This document shows, piece by piece, positions 48,899-58,053 of a DNA stretch of 64,000 nucleotides. Position 1 is the stretch's first letter; each line of letters begins with the position of its first letter. Origin of the DNA: Rossellomorea vietnamensis (GTDB lineage Bacteria; Bacillota; Bacilli; Bacillales; Bacillaceae_B); NCBI RefSeq assembly GCF_008180415.1, contig NZ_VTEI01000003.1:519556-583555 (forward strand), in the 5' to 3' direction. The notes under the pieces are model-generated. The model was not told where the DNA came from and did not search any database. It was given only the letters and a program-made list of their open reading frames with translations. Made by a program: the position numbers and the translations under genes.

Positions 48899-49020
48899 TT
48901 CTATCAGCCACTTGGGCGTTCTATCAACGAAATAAGGGATTCTATCGACGAAAAATGGTCTTCTTCTTCTATCAACGAAATCTGCTTTCCTATCGGCGAA
49001 TAGGCTTTTCCCTCAGCGCT
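48899..49020. repeat. Family D array (copy 2)
   Basis: TTCTATCAGCC at 48899, TTCTATCAACGA at 48919, TTCTATCGACGA at 48940, TTCTATCAACGA at 48967, TCCTATCGGCGAA near 48988 and TTCCCTCAGCG near 49008. Steps are about 20, 21, 27, 21 and 20; the 27-bp step contains extra CTT triplets. It lies in the gene-free spacer 48711-49171 upstream of ywiB. Confidence 0.75.
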
Positions 49021-49091
49021 GTGCCGCTTCATTACCCTCTTGGACAGACGTCAATCAACCGATCGGCCCAATCGACAATTCCTGACAAACT

Positions 49092-49110
49092 CCGGGTGGT
49101 GACTGTCACC
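49092..49110. repeat. Second copy of the GGTGACWGTCACC motif
   Basis: CCGGGTGGTGACTGTCACC corresponds to the left half plus loop of the long hairpin at 8322-8356, here truncated on the right and fused to the speB terminator. Confidence 0.55.
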
Positions 49111-49112
49111 CA

Positions 49113-49157
49113 AACAAAAAAACTGCCCCAATGAATCCATGACTCTCCAGGGCAGTT
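49113..49157 (-). terminator. Terminator of speB
   Basis: On the minus strand AACTGCCC pairs with GGGGCAGTT, followed by at least six T. It is 15 nt past the stop codon. Confidence 0.8.
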
Positions 49158-49171
49158 ACAAATCTAAAGTA

Positions 49172-50044
49172 TTATTTCACCCAGCCAAGCATCATTTCAC
49201 GGATGAGCTTGCTGGCGGTGTTGGCTGTTTGTTCGGATGCGTCATAGATTGGGGCCACTTCAACAAGGTCGGCTCCTACTACATTCACTTCTGAACGGGC
49301 AATTTCATGGATGGAGGCCAGAAGTTCACGGGAGGTGATTCCACCTGCATCAACCGTGCCTGTTCCTGGCGCATGCGCAGGATCAAGAACATCGATGTCA
49401 ATCGTTACATATACCGGACGTCCTGCGAGCGTTGGCAAGATTTCTTTTAACGGCTCCAGCACTTCAAACTTGGATATATGCATGCCGTTCTCCTTCGCCC
49501 ATTGAAACTCTTCTTTCATGCCGGAACGGATTCCGAAAGAGTATACGTTATGGGGTCCGATATGCTCGGCGATTTTCCTGATTGGCGTAGAGTGTGACAA
49601 TGGCTCGCCTTCATAATTCTCTCGAAGGTCTGTATGGGCATCAAAATGAATGATGGCCAAATCATTGTGTTTTTTATAAACAGCTTTCATGACAGGCCAT
49701 GATACCAGATGTTCGCCGCCCATGCCAAACGGAATTTTGTTATCCTTCATCAGGCCATCGATGTAATCTTCAATAATATCGATGCTTTTCTGCGGATTCC
49801 CGAAAGGAAGCGGGATGTCCCCGGCATCGTAATACTTGATTTCTTCAAGTTCCCTGTCCAGGTACGGGCTGTATTCTTCCAGGCCGATCGACACTTCGCG
49901 GATACGGGCTGGGCCGAAACGGGAACCAGGACGGTAGCTGACCGTCCAATCCATCGGCATGCCGTACAGCACAATTTGGCAGTCTTCATAGGATGGATGG
50001 CTGCCGATAAACACATTACCAGAATAAGCTTCATCAAAGCGCAT
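49172..50044 (-). CDS. speB: Agmatinase
   Basis: Hydrolyses agmatine to putrescine and urea. 290 residues of the ureohydrolase family. Mn ligands are in GGEHLVSWP, HFDAHTDLREN and DIDVLDPAHAPGTGT. The ATG at 50044 (MRFDEAYSG) has AAAGGAG 8 nt upstream; a GTG three codons earlier overlaps that site. It lies downstream of speE with a family B element between, and both act in polyamine synthesis. Confidence 0.96.
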   Translation of the reverse strand: MRFDEAYSGNVFIGSHPSYEDCQIVLYGMPMDWTVSYRPGSRFGPARIREVSIGLEEYSPYLDRELEEIKYYDAGDIPLPFGNPQKSIDIIEDYIDGLMKDNKIPFGMGGEHLVSWPVMKAVYKKHNDLAIIHFDAHTDLRENYEGEPLSHSTPIRKIAEHIGPHNVYSFGIRSGMKEEFQWAKENGMHISKFEVLEPLKEILPTLAGRPVYVTIDIDVLDPAHAPGTGTVDAGGITSRELLASIHEIARSEVNVVGADLVEVAPIYDASEQTANTASKLIREMMLGWVK

Positions 50045-50095
50045 TTTTTTCACTCCTTTAAAAATTTGTTAGGTTAAATGCAGATCCTATTAATC

Positions 50096-50129
50096 AGTAC
50101 GGCGCTGAACGGCCGCTTCCGCTTTTTAT
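50096..50129 (-). repeat. Truncated family B' element next to B6
   Basis: On the minus strand AAAAAGCGGAAGCGGCCGTT and CAGCGCCGTAC, identical to the left end of B3. It follows B6 after the 4-nt linker GAAT. Confidence 0.75.
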
Positions 50130-50131
50130 TC

Positions 50132-50256
50132 AATCCAGCTCCAGCGGCCAGCCCCTCGGGATCAAATAACCCAAAGCGAATAAAAGGAAAGCCCGCCTTT
50201 TTTTCGCTTTGGAACATTTGCCTGTCGGGGCTGATCAGGCCGCTTCCGCTTTTTAT
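50132..50256 (-). repeat. Family B structured element (B6)
   Basis: In minus orientation, beginning 1 nt past the speE stop codon. Outer stem AGCGGCC/GGCCGCT and inner stem AAAGCGAA/TTCGCTTT, the latter compensated relative to AAAGAGAA/TTCTCTTT in B2. Confidence 0.9.
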
Positions 50257-50257
50257 A

Positions 50258-51088
50258 TTACTCTGTCAAATCCTTCACAAACTTAGGCAGTGCAAAGCTG
50301 GCTTTATGAAGCTCTTTTGTATAGTATTTCGTTTCGATTTCATGGAAACGGTCATCGCTTACTTCCAGCGGGTCATGTTTCTTGGAGCCGACTGTGAATG
50401 CCCACAGGCCGCTTGGATAAGTCGGGATGTTTGCCGTGTACAGGCGCGTGATCGGGAAGATTTCTTTTACATCGCTTTGTACCTGGCGGATCAAATCTGC
50501 CTTGAACCAAGGATTGTCACATTGAGCAACAAAGATTCCGTCTTCTTTCAATGCTTTAGAGATTCCTGCGTAGAATCCTTTTGTGAACAGGTTCACGGCC
50601 GGGCCAACAGGCTCAGTGGAATCCACCATGATGACATCATACTCATTTTCACTTTTTGCAATGTGCATGAAGCCGTCGCCTACCTGTACTTCCACTCTTT
50701 CATTTTCAAGCTCGCCCGCAATTTCAGGAAGATATTTTTTCGAGTACTCGATGACTTTGCCGTCGATTTCCGCAAGTACGGCTTTTTTAACAGACGGGTG
50801 CTTCAGCACTTCACGGATTACGCCTCCGTCTCCGCCGCCGACAACTAGAACAGTTTCCGGGTTAGGATGCGTGAACAATGGCACGTGTGCGACCATTTCA
50901 TGGTAAACGAACTCATCTTTTTGAGAAGTCATGACCATTTCATCAAGAAGCAGCATGTTCCCCCACTCTTCTGTTTCGACCATATCCAGCTTTTGAAATT
51001 CCGTTTGCTCTGTATGTAAAGTTTTGTTAATTTTCATTGTAATTCCGAAGTTTTCCGTTTGTTTCTCTGTGAACCAGAATCCACCCAT
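50258..51088 (-). CDS. speE: Spermidine synthase
   Basis: Transfers aminopropyl from decarboxylated SAM to putrescine. 276 residues. The nucleotide-binding [16 protein letters not shown] (about 82-97) and the catalytic DSTEPVGPA (about 151-159) are present, with the N-terminal [11 protein letters not shown]. The RBS AAAGGAATG precedes the ATG. Directly upstream of speB, as in B. subtilis. Confidence 0.97.
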   Translation of the reverse strand: MGGFWFTEKQTENFGITMKINKTLHTEQTEFQKLDMVETEEWGNMLLLDEMVMTSQKDEFVYHEMVAHVPLFTHPNPETVLVVGGGDGGVIREVLKHPSVKKAVLAEIDGKVIEYSKKYLPEIAGELENERVEVQVGDGFMHIAKSENEYDVIMVDSTEPVGPAVNLFTKGFYAGISKALKEDGIFVAQCDNPWFKADLIRQVQSDVKEIFPITRLYTANIPTYPSGLWAFTVGSKKHDPLEVSDDRFHEIETKYYTKELHKASFALPKFVKDLTE

Positions 51089-51238
51089 TTTACTTCATTC
51101 CTTTTCTAATTAATTCTCGCGGCCGGGGACAAACATCATCATAAATATCCTTCCCCAACAGCATAAATACAAACATGAGAAAAAGTATAGTCTAATTTGG
51201 CGAAAATACAAGAATAATTATTAATTTTCTTCCTATAT

Positions 51239-51267
51239 GTTTAAAAAAAACCCCTGCTTTCCATAAT
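51239..51267 (+). promoter_or_regulatory. Possible SigF promoter of the class A PBP gene
   Basis: GTTTA (51239-51243), 15-nt spacer, TTCCATAAT (51259-51267), fitting the -35 and the A-A-T positions of the -10 but lacking the leading G. The homologous B. subtilis pbpG is transcribed in the forespore. Confidence 0.35.
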
Positions 51268-51312
51268 GAATACTAGTAAAAACGGCAGATTCATAGGAAA
51301 TGAGGGATTCAC

Positions 51313-53382
51313 TTGGAAATCATCACAAGTTCCCGTATACAAAAAACCAAAAAATATTTGCGCGCCGCCATCATCTTGGGCCTGCTCTCCACCCTGTTAA
51401 TCCTGGCCGGATTAGCGGGTTTATTGACATATGCCAAAATCAAGGGGCCTCCCCCTCTTGCTGTTCCCCAATCCACTCTGTTCTACGGGGCGGATGGTTC
51501 AATTATCGGTGAAAGCAACAGCGGCGAAAAGAGGTACTGGGTCCCCCTTGAGGATATTTCCCCTGATTTGATCGATGCAACGCTGGCCATTGAGGATAAG
51601 GGATTTTTCTCCCACCACGGCTTCGATTTCAAACGAATCACAGCGGCCGGATTAGCCGATTTAAAGGCAATGGCCAAAGTCCAGGGCGCTTCGACAATTT
51701 CACAGCAGTATGCCCGCAACCTCTTTCTGACTCATGATAAAACATGGAAAAGGAAGATTTCAGAAGCTCTTTACACTTTGCGTCTGGAGATGAATTATTC
51801 TAAGGAAGAGATTCTTGAAGGATACTTGAACACGATTTATTATGGCCACGGCGCATACGGGATTGAGGCCGCCAGCCAGTTTTATTTTGGAAAGGCTGCC
51901 GACACATTGACTGTCGCTGAAGCCGCCATGCTTGCCGGGATTCCGAAAGGACCGAGCCTTTACTCTCCGATTGACTCTTTTGAAAAAGCAAAAGAACGCC
52001 AGGGACTCATCCTCAAGGCCATGAAGGAAGATAAAATGATTACAGATGAGGTAGCCACTCAGGCTAAAGCAAGAACGTTGGCAATTGTCGGGCACTACCC
52101 GCATGAGTCACTGGAAACCGCTCCCTATTTTCAGGATGTTGTTAAAAACATTCTAAGAAACCAACTGGGTATTGATGAGCGCACCATCGAGCTTGGCGGC
52201 CTGAAAGTATACACAACACTGAATCCGCAGCATCAGCAAGCAGCAGAAGACGTAATTGAAAGAGAAATCGGCCCGGAATCTGATATCCAGGTTGGGTTCA
52301 CGGCCATCAACCCGAAAAACGGACATGTTACCGCAATGGTCGGGGGCAGGAATTATGAGGAAAGTCCCTTTAACCGAGCTGTCCAGGCAGTCAGGCAGCC
52401 GGGATCAACCATCAAGCCGCTTCTTTATTATGCGGCGGTCGAGAAAGGCTTCACCCCTTCTACAACAATGAGGAGCGAACTGACTACGTTCAAATTCGAT
52501 GAAGGACAAAGCGAATACACCCCGCATAATTTTAACAACAAGTATGCAGGAGATGACATTACACTAGCTCAGGCAATTGCGATTTCGGATAATGTCTATG
52601 CGGTCAAGACCCACCTCTTCCTTGGTGAAGAAACGCTTACCGATACAGCCAAAAAATTCGGCCTTTCGACACCTGTTAAAAAGGTGCCGTCCTCCGCCCT
52701 TGGAACTTCTGGAGCAAGAGTCATCGATATGGTCAATGCTTATGGAATGTTTGCCAATGGCGGGTATAAAATCCGGCCCGTCTTTATTACAAAGGTGGAA
52801 GGCTTCAGCGGGGAAACCATCTATGAAAACAAATGGGAAAAAGAACAGGTTCTCGACAGGGATGCCGCATATGTCATGACACACATGCTCAGCGGCATCT
52901 TCGACCCGAAGCTGAACGATTATTCTACGGTTACAGGAATCACCATCCGCAAAGATGCGACCAGGCCTTATGCCGGGAAATCAGGCACAACCAATTCAGA
53001 TAACTGGATGATCGGGTTTGCTCCCCAGCTCACGGCCGGTGTGTGGACCGGTTATGATAAAGGAAAAGAAATTTCATTGGTAGAGGATAAATACTATGCC
53101 AAAAACATCTGGGTCCACTTCATGGAAGAGGCTTTAAAAGGCGAACCTGTCAAAGCATTCAAGCCCACCAAAAATGTCAAAGGCTATCTCGTCAATCCGC
53201 ATAACGGAAAGCTCGCAACCAAAGGGTGTCCGGTCCAGCGCTTCACGTACTTTGTAAAAGGAACTGAACCGACTGAATACTGCGATGAGCATCTTCATGA
53301 AGAGATTCCGGCTAAACCGCCGGCGGCCGAGCCGAAAGAGGAAAAAACACCGTGGTATAAAAAATGGACAGAGTGGTTCTAA
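51313..53382 (+). CDS. Class A penicillin-binding protein (PbpG/YwhE-like)
   Basis: A bifunctional peptidoglycan polymerase and transpeptidase. 689 residues starting with TTG behind GAGGG. A transmembrane anchor (about 17-37) is followed by a GT51 glycosyltransferase (AIEDKGFFSHHGFD, GASTISQQYARNLF) and a transpeptidase with SXXK in RQPGSTIKPLLYY, SDN in ISDNVYAVK and KSGTTN. The C-terminus is proline- and lysine-rich. It is divergent from speE, in the place of B. subtilis ywhE (pbpG), a sporulation PBP. Confidence 0.95.
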   Translation: MEIITSSRIQKTKKYLRAAIILGLLSTLLILAGLAGLLTYAKIKGPPPLAVPQSTLFYGADGSIIGESNSGEKRYWVPLEDISPDLIDATLAIEDKGFFSHHGFDFKRITAAGLADLKAMAKVQGASTISQQYARNLFLTHDKTWKRKISEALYTLRLEMNYSKEEILEGYLNTIYYGHGAYGIEAASQFYFGKAADTLTVAEAAMLAGIPKGPSLYSPIDSFEKAKERQGLILKAMKEDKMITDEVATQAKARTLAIVGHYPHESLETAPYFQDVVKNILRNQLGIDERTIELGGLKVYTTLNPQHQQAAEDVIEREIGPESDIQVGFTAINPKNGHVTAMVGGRNYEESPFNRAVQAVRQPGSTIKPLLYYAAVEKGFTPSTTMRSELTTFKFDEGQSEYTPHNFNNKYAGDDITLAQAIAISDNVYAVKTHLFLGEETLTDTAKKFGLSTPVKKVPSSALGTSGARVIDMVNAYGMFANGGYKIRPVFITKVEGFSGETIYENKWEKEQVLDRDAAYVMTHMLSGIFDPKLNDYSTVTGITIRKDATRPYAGKSGTTNSDNWMIGFAPQLTAGVWTGYDKGKEISLVEDKYYAKNIWVHFMEEALKGEPVKAFKPTKNVKGYLVNPHNGKLATKGCPVQRFTYFVKGTEPTEYCDEHLHEEIPAKPPAAEPKEEKTPWYKKWTEWF

Positions 53383-53742
53383 GCTGGTTTCCTGGATGAG
53401 GGTCGCCGTATGAGAATGCAACCGTAACAGAGGCTGCCGAACTGCCCGCCAACAATTAGCCAATTAGCCGGCGCGATTCTTCATAAGCGGCAAGGTGCTG
53501 TCCGGGAGGCCGCACGGCACCTTGCCGCGCAGCTGAAAAGTAAATCAATAAATCTAAGCCATCTAAAAAACATAAGAAAAACCCCGGGTTTGTGCGAACC
53601 CGGGGTCTTTCATGTCCTAGTTTGATTTGTGCAAACTGTGATTTAAGTTTACTTTTTTTCTCGCCAATGAGCAAGATGTGAACGATTTTTTCTCATAACT
53701 GTCACATTTCGTTCAAACTATTGTAATAATCTGTAAGTTTTT
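53383..53742. other. Convergent spacer between the PBP gene and ywhD
   Basis: Apart from the bidirectional terminator at 53577-53610, I see only a GC-rich inverted pair near 53495-53530 (CAAGGTGC and GCACCTTG). A 72-codon minus-strand frame spans the terminator and is not a gene. Confidence 0.5.
53577..53610 (-). terminator. Bidirectional terminator of ywhD and the PBP gene
   Basis: ACCCCGGGTT and AACCCGGGGT form a perfect 10-bp stem with a 6-nt loop. The T tail is better on the minus strand (TTTTTCTTATG), consistent with ending ywhD. Confidence 0.75.
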
Positions 53743-54252
53743 TCAGACAGAAAGTCCTTCTTTCAGCTTATCTTCAGATCTCTCCCACATTCCTTCATCA
53801 TGGTTGATAAGGTAGTCTTTTAAGATGCCTTTTGAACGGTCATCCATGTCATCGACAATGATATGGCGCTTGATTGATTTATCCATCCGGTTCACGTGTT
53901 CAGGCAGGGATTTATAGCCTCTTCGCTTTTCCGTATTGACGACCATTTCACACGCTGTCACGCCGGCATAGTAAGGGCCGTCCGCTTTACGGTCGATGGT
54001 CACCCAGACAAGCCAGTAAGGTTTACCGCCTTCGGAATCTTCACGATTAGTCGTGAATTTGATTCTTTTTTCCACGGAACTGCGGGCATGCATCGCACCT
54101 ATGTCGACAAAAGCTTCTCCTTCCTGCACATCAACGAATACAGGGGAGACATTATCCAGGCTCAATGAACCGATTCCGAAGCCGCCGTGCCCGTCTGTCG
54201 GGTCATTTTTGATAATATTAAAGCCTACTTTGCTCTTCTTTTTTTCATCCAT
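53743..54252 (-). CDS. ywhD: YwhD family protein
   Basis: 169 residues, conserved in Bacillaceae, function unknown. The sequence SKVGFNIIKNDPTDGHGGFG at the N-terminus is characteristic, followed by a mixed alpha/beta region (KPYWLVWVTIDRKADGPYYA) and a charged C-terminus. AAGGAG precedes the ATG. Next to the site-2-type protease gene, as in B. subtilis, but separated from it by a MITE. Confidence 0.9.
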   Translation of the reverse strand: MDEKKKSKVGFNIIKNDPTDGHGGFGIGSLSLDNVSPVFVDVQEGEAFVDIGAMHARSSVEKRIKFTTNREDSEGGKPYWLVWVTIDRKADGPYYAGVTACEMVVNTEKRRGYKSLPEHVNRMDKSIKRHIIVDDMDDRSKGILKDYLINHDEGMWERSEDKLKEGLSV

Positions 54253-54279
54253 CTATATCGCTCCTTCTGCTTTCTGAAA

Positions 54280-54445
54280 GGCTGTTTTCGTATATATTGT
54301 TGCTTTAAGATATCCCCGGGTACTAAGGGTTTTATCTTTCATCGAGGGAGAGCAGCTCTTTTCTTTTTACCAGTTTTCACCCTTCTTAATATGATTATTT
54401 TTTCAAAATTAGTATCAAATAGCAACAAATTTCACGAAAAGAGCC
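54280..54445. mobile_element. MITE-like element, family E (copy 2)
   Basis: 166 bp with ends GGCTGTTTTCGTATATATTG and CACGAAAAGAGCC, inverted to each other and extending to GTTGCT. The flanks TTCTGAAA and CTATGAAA agree at six of eight bases, a probable decayed target duplication. The right end touches the ywhC stop codon. No protein encoded. Confidence 0.75.
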
Positions 54446-55108
54446 CTATGAAAATAATGAAAATACTGCATAGTAAATCGTATTGAACGTCTGTCCCACA
54501 GCACTCATCCCGCCGTTGATCACCGGCCAGATCGTGTAACGGTCAAGAGGGGTAATGACCAAAATCAAAAACAGCAGAACGCCATATTGTTCATACTGCG
54601 ACATCTGTGACCGCAGGCGGGGCGAAACAAGGTCCTCGATAATCCGATAGCCGTCCAATGGAGGAAACGGCAATAGATTAAATATGAACAAAAGGATGTT
54701 CAGGTATACAATCATATTGAACAGGTCGATGAAAAACTGGGGAACGACCGTGCCGAAACCAAAAGTGATGATAAAATAAAAAATTCCGTACGCGATGAAC
54801 GCTATGAGGAAATTGCTCAGCGGTCCCGCCACCGACACAAGCACCCCTGCCAGCTTCGGCTTCTTGAAGTTGAAACGGTTCACAGGAACAGGCCTTGCCC
54901 AGCCGAAGCCGGCAATCAAGATGAAGAGGGTCCCGATCGGATCTAAATGCTGAATCGGATTAAGGGTAAGCCTTCCTTGATCCTTCGCGGTATCATCCCC
55001 GAATTTGTGTGCTACATAAGCGTGTGCATATTCGTGAAACGTGAATGCCAGGATCAAAGCAATGATCACGAATGGAAGCTCTTCTAAATTAAAGGCTAAA
55101 AAGTCCAA
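54446..55108 (-). CDS. ywhC: Site-2 protease family membrane metalloprotease (YwhC)
   Basis: 220 residues, polytopic. The zinc-binding HEXXH is HEYAH in FTFHEYAHAYVAH (about 24-36), and the third-ligand motif is NLLPFPPLDGYR (about 144-155). Several hydrophobic helices surround these. Substrate unknown; the short family members lack a PDZ domain. Downstream lies a MITE abutting the stop codon. Confidence 0.9.
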   Translation of the reverse strand: MDFLAFNLEELPFVIIALILAFTFHEYAHAYVAHKFGDDTAKDQGRLTLNPIQHLDPIGTLFILIAGFGWARPVPVNRFNFKKPKLAGVLVSVAGPLSNFLIAFIAYGIFYFIITFGFGTVVPQFFIDLFNMIVYLNILLFIFNLLPFPPLDGYRIIEDLVSPRLRSQMSQYEQYGVLLFLILVITPLDRYTIWPVINGGMSAVGQTFNTIYYAVFSLFS

Positions 55109-55287
55109 TGTCTGTTCTCCTTCATATACATAAGTGATTTTTTAAAATAGGTAACATGTCTATCTAAATATTCTCTATCAACCAGACTTGCTCCTTCTGG
55201 AAAATACGATAAACTTTTAACTGGAAGATATTTTTCTCAATATCCCCATAATGATTGTAACAAAATTATAGAACAGGAGCGAAGCCC

Positions 55288-55476
55288 ATGCCTTATGTAA
55301 CCGTTAAAATGATCGAAGGACGCAGTGAGGACCAAAAGAAAGCCCTGGTGGAAAAAGTAACTGCAGCTGTCAGCGAAACGACAGGTGCCCCTGAAGACAA
55401 AGTCGTCGTATTCATAGAGGAAATGAGCAAGAACCATTATGCTGTGGGCGGAAAGCGTTTAAGTGACGAAGAATAG
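55288..55476 (+). CDS. ywhB: 4-oxalocrotonate tautomerase family protein (YwhB)
   Basis: 62 residues, the usual subunit size of a hexameric tautomerase. After Met removal Pro1 (MPYVTVKMIEGRS) is the catalytic base, and Arg11/Arg39-type residues are partly present (R12). AGGAGCG precedes the ATG. A strong terminator follows. Divergent from ywhC. Native substrate unknown. Confidence 0.92.
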   Translation: MPYVTVKMIEGRSEDQKKALVEKVTAAVSETTGAPEDKVVVFIEEMSKNHYAVGGKRLSDEE

Positions 55477-55501
55477 TCAATTTGTTTTCCCGTTTCAGCA
55501 G

Positions 55502-55538
55502 AAAAGCCGCCGGTCCATTGTGACTGGCGGCTTTTTTT
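55502..55538 (+). terminator. Terminator of ywhB
   Basis: AAAGCCGCCGGTC pairs with GACTGGCGGCTTT, followed by a T run. Confidence 0.9.
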
Positions 55539-55580
55539 GAGCTTCGCCGCCATTTCACTATATCTGCTCTTGAGTAACTG

Positions 55581-55775
55581 CGAGCTGCCTTGAGACCTCC
55601 TCTCTGTAATCTCATTGCTTTTGTGTCTCTTTGATGTCCTTTTCTTGCTTTGCCACTAGTGTTTAGTTTGGGCACTTAGGGGATGTCTTGGATATCTTTT
55701 TCGCTTTCCCACCACCATTTGGGCACCTAGAAGCTTCCTTGAGAACCTCTTCCCTGTACATCTCACTTCCCAGGG
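55581..55775. repeat. Degenerate direct repeats in the ywhB-ywgA spacer
   Basis: CCTTGAGACCTCCTCTCTGT (from 55588) recurs as CCTTGAGAACCTCTTCCCTG (from 55737). TTTGGGCACTTAGGGGATG (near 55667) recurs as TTTGGGCACCTAGAAGCTT (near 55718). These look like three or four diverged units of about 50 bp. No gene is seen in 55539-55849. Confidence 0.5.
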
Positions 55776-55849
55776 GTCTCTAAAACCCAGCCATCCCGTT
55801 CGAAAATCGTACAGCCCGATCCTTCCTCACCAAAGGTCTCCGTATAACA

Positions 55850-55880
55850 AAAAAACCCGCCACATCAGTGACAGGCTCCG
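55850..55880 (-). terminator. Terminator of ywgA
   Basis: On the minus strand GCCTGTCAC and GTGGCGGGT pair with wobble around TGAT, followed by seven T. Confidence 0.65.
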
Positions 55881-55883
55881 AGA

Positions 55884-56390
55884 TTATTGCACAATCTTCT
55901 CTTTCAGTGATTCGATATATTCATAGGCAGTATCGATTTCTTCTACCGTATACTTCTGCTTGCTCTTCAGGGTAAAGATTTTTTCTTCCACTTCTTCACG
56001 TGGCAGGTTATCGAAGTATAACACCGTTGATACGAGTTCAAGGAAGCGGGAAGGCTGCTCGTTCATGGCCTCCAGGCAATCCTTCAGGAACGGGATATCC
56101 GTTTCATACATGTTCAAAAAGCCCTGTCCTTCTTCTGTCACGGTGTACCGGTATTGGTAGTAGCCGCCTTTCTTCTCCTTGAGCTCGCTGATGAAGCCCA
56201 TGTTGCACAGTTCTTCCACTCGAAGGGTCAGCTCCTCTGAGTAAGGACCGTAAAAATGAAACTGGAACTTTTCTTGAAAAGGGAACGATAATTTCTTGGC
56301 AATATATATCATTTTCTGGAGTTTTTTTCTGCCGGTGATTTCCCCGGAAGCCAAAAATGCACTCATTAATTTCGTGTGATCCTTTAACAC
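55884..56390 (-). CDS. ywgA: YwgA family protein
   Basis: 168 residues, conserved in Bacillus, function unknown. The motif GRKKLQKMIYIAKKL with FQFHFYGPYSEELTLRVEEL resembles the PanA/SocA-like antitoxin-associated fold. The GTG at 56390 (MLKDHTKLM) is chosen by similarity to the B. subtilis start, with AGGAG about 10 nt upstream; the frame is open to 56444. It precedes nothing in its direction and is followed by a terminator. Confidence 0.82.
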   Translation of the reverse strand: MLKDHTKLMSAFLASGEITGRKKLQKMIYIAKKLSFPFQEKFQFHFYGPYSEELTLRVEELCNMGFISELKEKKGGYYQYRYTVTEEGQGFLNMYETDIPFLKDCLEAMNEQPSRFLELVSTVLYFDNLPREEVEEKIFTLKSKQKYTVEEIDTAYEYIESLKEKIVQ

Positions 56391-56445
56391 TTTTACTTCA
56401 TCTCCTACTTCAAAAATTACTCGGTGTCCCGCCATTAGGTGCACG

Positions 56446-56515
56446 GAGGCCGTCTCAGAAGTTTCCGGACCCCATTCTGCAAACGCGGTTCCGCTATGGC
56501 TTATGAGACAGCCTC
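56446..56515. repeat. Inverted repeat between ywfO and ywgA
   Basis: GAGGCCGTCTCA and TGAGACAGCCTC form a 12-bp stem with one mismatch around 46 nt. It is 8 nt past the ywfO stop codon, without a T tail. Confidence 0.45.
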
Positions 56516-56523
56516 ACTATTAA

Positions 56524-57825
56524 TCAATCGAGTTCCAAAATGGAACGGATTTGTCTTTTGATGGTTTTCTTGGATGTTTCATCATATAAAAAATCGGCAG
56601 GGTAATAGAGTTTGTGGTCTGTTCTTCTTTTACCTGAGATTGCATCCACGATATCCGACTGCCTGGACAATTCCTTCAAGTCGTTACCCGGCATCAGTAA
56701 ATGAATCGGCAGGCGCTCCTCTTCTTCCCCCGGCCGGTAAAAATCATACGGAAGATCCGATGATGAATCGACGACCAGATAGTACTCCGGATCGATGCCG
56801 GCTTTTTTAAATAACGTTTCCAGCTCACTGTGTTTCCTGTATTCCTTCGCTGGATCGAATTCAGCGTATTTAAATAGATTTCTATTCATAAAACGGCGGC
56901 AGAGGTCGCTCAGCACAGGATCATTCTCCTCTTCCCAAGTCTGGAAGTAGAACATGATCACCGCTTCATCCAGCTTTAAATAATCCTCAAGCGATACGTC
57001 CCCTTCAAAGAGGGAATAAAAATGGAGAGGATCATATTTGAAAGCATACGATTGTTGATAGAGGTCTTTCGCACGATGGAGGATTTTTGTCAGAATTACT
57101 TCTGCACTCCGCGTAACAGGATGGAAATACACCTGCCAGTACATCTGATAACGGCTCATTATGTAATCCTCAACCGCATGCATCCCGCTCGACTTAATGA
57201 CGACCTGGTCTTCCCTGGGCCTCATCACGCGCAGGATCCGCTCCATATCGAAGTGGCCGTAGCTGACCCCGGTAAAATAGGCATCGCGCTGCAAATAATC
57301 CATCCTGTCAGCATCGATCTGGCTGGAGATCAGGCTGACCACCTGCTTGTTCGCATAGGTTTTCGCTATAACCTCCGCAACATGCTTGGGAAACTCACTG
57401 CCTACTCTTGAAAGGACCTGGTTAACTTCAGTATTCCCCAGGATGATTTCTTGTGTGAAATGCTCATGATCGAGATGAAAGACCTTTTCGAATGAATGGG
57501 AAAAAGGTCCATGACCTAAATCATGAAGCAGTGCAGCACATAAACTTAAAAGCCTCTCATCCTGGCTCCACTCAGGCCGGCCCTGAAAGACATCGTCTAC
57601 AATCCGGCGGACAATCTCATAGACACCGAGGGAATGATTCAAACGGCTGTGTTCCGCGCCATGGAACGTCAAATAAGTGGTTCCGAGCTGCCTGATCCGC
57701 CTCAGCCTCTGGAACTCCTTTGTCCCGATTAAATCCCATATGACCTGATCTTTCACGTGTACATAACGATGAACAGGGTCTTTGAAAACTTTTTCCTCAT
57801 GCAACTTCAATTTGGAATATTCCAT
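56524..57825 (-). CDS. ywfO: HD-domain phosphohydrolase (YwfO)
   Basis: 433 residues. The HD metal site is recognisable as HSRLNHSLGVYEI (first His), LLHDLGHGPFSHSFE (HD at about 95-96) and, further on, SSQIDADRMDYLQRDA (distal Asp). It belongs to the dNTPase/SAMHD1-like group and is placed as in B. subtilis. A dNTP triphosphohydrolase role is inferred from the family. Confidence 0.92.
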   Translation of the reverse strand: MEYSKLKLHEEKVFKDPVHRYVHVKDQVIWDLIGTKEFQRLRRIRQLGTTYLTFHGAEHSRLNHSLGVYEIVRRIVDDVFQGRPEWSQDERLLSLCAALLHDLGHGPFSHSFEKVFHLDHEHFTQEIILGNTEVNQVLSRVGSEFPKHVAEVIAKTYANKQVVSLISSQIDADRMDYLQRDAYFTGVSYGHFDMERILRVMRPREDQVVIKSSGMHAVEDYIMSRYQMYWQVYFHPVTRSAEVILTKILHRAKDLYQQSYAFKYDPLHFYSLFEGDVSLEDYLKLDEAVIMFYFQTWEEENDPVLSDLCRRFMNRNLFKYAEFDPAKEYRKHSELETLFKKAGIDPEYYLVVDSSSDLPYDFYRPGEEEERLPIHLLMPGNDLKELSRQSDIVDAISGKRRTDHKLYYPADFLYDETSKKTIKRQIRSILELD

Positions 57826-58053
57826 TCTTTACCCTCTTCCTGTCTAACATATATCCATTATAGACGGTTTTTTTTATAAAAACATCTCGAAGCGTGTCGA
57901 AAAATAAATAGAATTGCTGAAAATTGTTTATACTTCAAGGATAAAATGCCCTAAAAAATTTTTGCTCCAAAAACGGCTCTTGACAGACTCAAAGTACCCT
58001 TCCCAGGCAGAAGAACAACGAAACTATTAGAAAAAATTAATTTTAACATATTC

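Noticed and set aside
48711..49171. T-box leader for argS/ywiB
   Set aside because: No specifier-type or antiterminator sequence was seen; the spacer contains the phased motif array and the speB terminator.
50078..50848. 256-codon plus-strand open frame
   Set aside because: Antisense to speE and running through a family B element; no protein features.
53456..53674. 72-codon minus-strand open frame between the PBP gene and ywhD
   Set aside because: It runs through the bidirectional terminator and has no ribosome site.
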